A stretch of 64,000 nucleotides of DNA from Fibrisoma montanum (GTDB taxonomy: Bacteria > Bacteroidota > Bacteroidia > Cytophagales > Spirosomataceae): contig NZ_QXED01000006.1 of the NCBI RefSeq assembly GCF_003583365.1, positions 124,001 to 188,000 of the forward strand, written 5' to 3'. The position numbers and the translations under genes were made by a program. Every line of letters starts with the position of its first letter. The first letter of the stretch is position 1. The notes under the pieces are model-generated. The model saw nothing but the letters and a program-made list of their open reading frames with translations, was not told the origin of the DNA and did no database searches. Of the stretch, positions 62,217 through 64,000 are shown in pieces.

Positions 62217-63785
62217 TTATTTCAAAAGCCACATCATGGCGTTGATGTCATCCGATCCGCCGTACTGAGTGGTAAGAGCGGCTGAGTAGTTCGCCTTGTT
62301 GTACGAGTTTTCGGTGGTTGGGTACTGCCACCGCTTCGGTATCCGGCCACTGTTGCCGGTACCGGGGCCCAGCAGAAACGTTGGTACCCCTGTTCTGCGC
62401 TGGTTGTACCAGGCTTCCATGCCCGAGTTTTGCGCAAACGCCAGGTATTTCTGGGTCAGAATCTGCTTCTGGCCATCGGCGTTGTTGCCGGCGTATTTAA
62501 CAGCCGGCTGTGCGTAGTAATCGGCAAAGCTGACGTTTACCTGGTAGGTGTTGAAGTTCCGATAACCACCGTCGGCCGAAAAATACACGTCGTTGCTGCC
62601 GTCTTTCAGACCATAGAACGCCCACGATGCCTGAATGCCCTTTCTATAATACTCTTCGGCATTGCCCGACGCCCAGCCGCGGCTGATGCCTTCGGCAAGG
62701 TTGAACTGAAGCTCCGGGTAACCGATGAGGATGTACGGCTCGGCGGTGTAGGTGCTGTAGTAGCGACGGCGATTCTGGAACGAATACTCACCCCGATTGG
62801 CCTTCGACGACATGTCGGCGAGGTCCTCGCCCGACGATGCCCCGACAAACGCAGCGAAATCGGTTGGTTTCACCCCGGCCGCGACCTTGGCCGACGCGGG
62901 TTCAGCCACGATAAACGTCCGTGGGTCTTTCAGCGACGTCAACGTACCGAGGTACGTAGCAGCCATGTTTTCGCGGGTAGCGTTCTGCCCGAAGTTGTCG
63001 GGGTTCCGGGTGTACTTGTTGAAGCTGCTGTTGTAGATGTACTGCAGGTTATCGTCAGCACTCGCCATCAGCGGGTACTTCGTTGGGTTACTGAGTACCT
63101 CCGCAAAGCGCTGCTTCACTTTCAGATCCGCGTCATTTTCCTTCAGGCTCAGGCTGATCAGCACCCGTACTTTGTACGTATTGACCACCTTCTGCCACTT
63201 GCCCAGGGTGTTGCTCAGGTAAATGTCTCCCTGCAGGTTGTTGTCATTCTTGGCGATCAGCGCAGCCAGGTCATCATTCGCCTGATCGAGCCATTGGAGC
63301 GCCTGCACATACACGTCCTTCTGTGAATTGTACGTGGGCGTCAGGTTATCCAGCCCTTTCAACGCATCCGTCAACGGCAGGTCACCCACCCGCTGAGTCA
63401 TGTTCACGTAGAAGTACGCCCGGAAAAACTTGCCCAGCGCCGAGTACGGATTCACATCCGGCAGACCGGCCCGCTTGGCTTCTTCCTCCATTTTCACCAC
63501 GTTTTTCAGCGTGGTGAACTGAAGCCCGGTGGTCGTCCAGGCGTAATCGTTGGTTGCGTAGTAGTTGTAGTTACTGGCGTAGAACTGGTTCCAGCGCTGC
63601 TCCGGTCCCCACGGTCCGCCCGTAACGTCCTCATACATATCATTTACGACCCCGTTGAACACCAGCGAGGCCGGGGCGTTAGTTGGCCGGTTGGGGTCTT
63701 TTTCGAGCGCGTCGAACGGCTGCTCACAGGCCGTCAGCGTCAGACCCAGCGCCAGACTGGCAAAAATATATCGGTTGATTGTCAT
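62217..63785 (-). CDS. SusD/RagB-family nutrient-binding lipoprotein (first pair)
   Basis: A 522-residue lipoprotein with lipobox TLTAC near residue 19, then EQPFDALEKDPNRPTNAPASL, the SusD_like_2 type start. Late in the chain EAWYNQRRTGVPTFLLGPG matches the equivalent part of the second SusD (EAWFDWRRTGIPT), so the two are paralogues from a duplicated pair. It lies 24 bases after the SusC whose end is at 63810. Its start is preceded by the GTTTACGG motif. Confidence 0.92.
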   Translation of the reverse strand: MTINRYIFASLALGLTLTACEQPFDALEKDPNRPTNAPASLVFNGVVNDMYEDVTGGPWGPEQRWNQFYASNYNYYATNDYAWTTTGLQFTTLKNVVKMEEEAKRAGLPDVNPYSALGKFFRAYFYVNMTQRVGDLPLTDALKGLDNLTPTYNSQKDVYVQALQWLDQANDDLAALIAKNDNNLQGDIYLSNTLGKWQKVVNTYKVRVLISLSLKENDADLKVKQRFAEVLSNPTKYPLMASADDNLQYIYNSSFNKYTRNPDNFGQNATRENMAATYLGTLTSLKDPRTFIVAEPASAKVAAGVKPTDFAAFVGASSGEDLADMSSKANRGEYSFQNRRRYYSTYTAEPYILIGYPELQFNLAEGISRGWASGNAEEYYRKGIQASWAFYGLKDGSNDVYFSADGGYRNFNTYQVNVSFADYYAQPAVKYAGNNADGQKQILTQKYLAFAQNSGMEAWYNQRRTGVPTFLLGPGTGNSGRIPKRWQYPTTENSYNKANYSAALTTQYGGSDDINAMMWLLK

Positions 63786-63809
63786 GACTTTCGGTTCTCA
63801 GTTTACGGA

Positions 63810-64000
63810 TTAGAATGTCAGATTCAGGTTGATACCGTACCGGCGCGTCGTGGGTGTTTGCAGATCCGAAATACCACCGTTCACGAACTGGTCGAGGTCG
63901 AGGTCGTTCCGTTCGGCGAAGTACAACAGATTCCGGCCCACCAGCGACACCGTTGCCTGGCGAACGCCTACGCGGTTAAGCAGCGTACTGGGCAGGGTGT
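63810..64000 (-). CDS. SusC-family transporter, C-terminal end (cut by window edge)
   Basis: The minus-strand frame is open to the window end and codes for the last 62 or so residues: RQATVSLVGRNLLYFAERND, then TPTTRRYGINLNLTF and a stop at 63810-63812. This is the usual end of a SusC barrel (VGRNL, RSFGFNL/RRYGINL, terminal Phe). It pairs with the SusD just downstream. Confidence 0.9.
   Translation of the reverse strand, partial: TLPSTLLNRVGVRQATVSLVGRNLLYFAERNDLDLDQFVNGGISDLQTPTTRRYGINLNLTF

Noticed and set aside
62430-63326. A 298-codon plus-strand open frame inside the first SusD gene
   Set aside because: Antisense shadow of a well-matched SusD; Val/Arg/His-rich translation without a domain.
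43724-64000. The HTCS as regulator of the SusCD locus
   Set aside because: The first SusCD genes are more than 9 kb away, with unrelated genes between; the envelope genes are nearer and in line with it.
1-64000. tRNA, rRNA, riboswitch, insertion sequence or prophage
   Set aside because: No cloverleaf, transposase, integrase or phage structural gene was found on either strand by reading; small RNAs cannot be excluded by eye.

Overview
The window reads as chromosomal DNA from a Cytophagales-type member of the Bacteroidota, most like Spirosoma and relatives. The evidence is lineage hallmarks: SusC/SusD pairs, a hybrid two-component regulator with AraC output, a type IX secretion (T9SS) C-terminal domain, TAnnTTTG promoter boxes, DUF5690 and GxxExxY proteins, and starts without clear Shine-Dalgarno sequences. 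I saw no rRNA, tRNA, CRISPR array, phage or insertion sequence.

Layout. (1) 1-5140: end of a PAP2 phosphatase, a PhyH-type dioxygenase, an SDR, a DEAD-box helicase, and a metallo-beta-lactamase-fold protein divergent from an HxlR regulator. (2) 5267-17829: a signalling block. A TPR histidine kinase, an FAD oxidoreductase, two more membrane kinases, a lone receiver and a receiver-adenylate cyclase lie in one minus-strand run. An HD-domain protein and a large transporter-like/HEAT/cNMP-binding protein follow. The likely logic is kinases -> receivers -> cAMP -> cNMP-binding effector. (3) 17981-20961: OxyR, divergent from a secreted protein and ferrochelatase. (4) 21264-28889: a large secreted protein with an exact 94-residue repeat, a possible HEPN-like protein, an OmpA protein, an HhH protein and a DMT exporter. 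(5) 29073-35130: NAD+ synthetase, a broken DUF433 antitoxin remnant with an intact PIN-like gene, a T4-type polynucleotide kinase/phosphatase, a 71-bp copy of a gene end found 15 kb away, a membrane metalloprotease-like protein and an alpha/beta hydrolase. (6) 35405-47956: a double NHL propeller T9SS protein with an upstream remnant, then an envelope block (three lipoproteins or lipoprotein-like proteins and an M23 peptidase) next to a hybrid two-component regulator. (7) 48271-64000: a DUF5690 transporter, a GxxExxY nuclease-like gene killed by one nonsense codon, and a minus-strand run of TonB receptor, YncE/phosphoesterase fusion, PhnZ-type diiron oxygenase, metallophosphoesterase and two tandem SusC/SusD pairs.

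The two best candidates for undescribed systems are the SusCD run of region 7 and the signalling block of region 2. The SusCD run has no visible glycosidase but carries two phosphoesterases and a PhnZ-like C-P oxygenase, which suggests organophosphorus uptake rather than glycan use. The signalling block embeds a carotenoid-desaturase-like flavoprotein among three related kinases that have no DNA-binding output. All functions come from reading motifs; no database search was possible.
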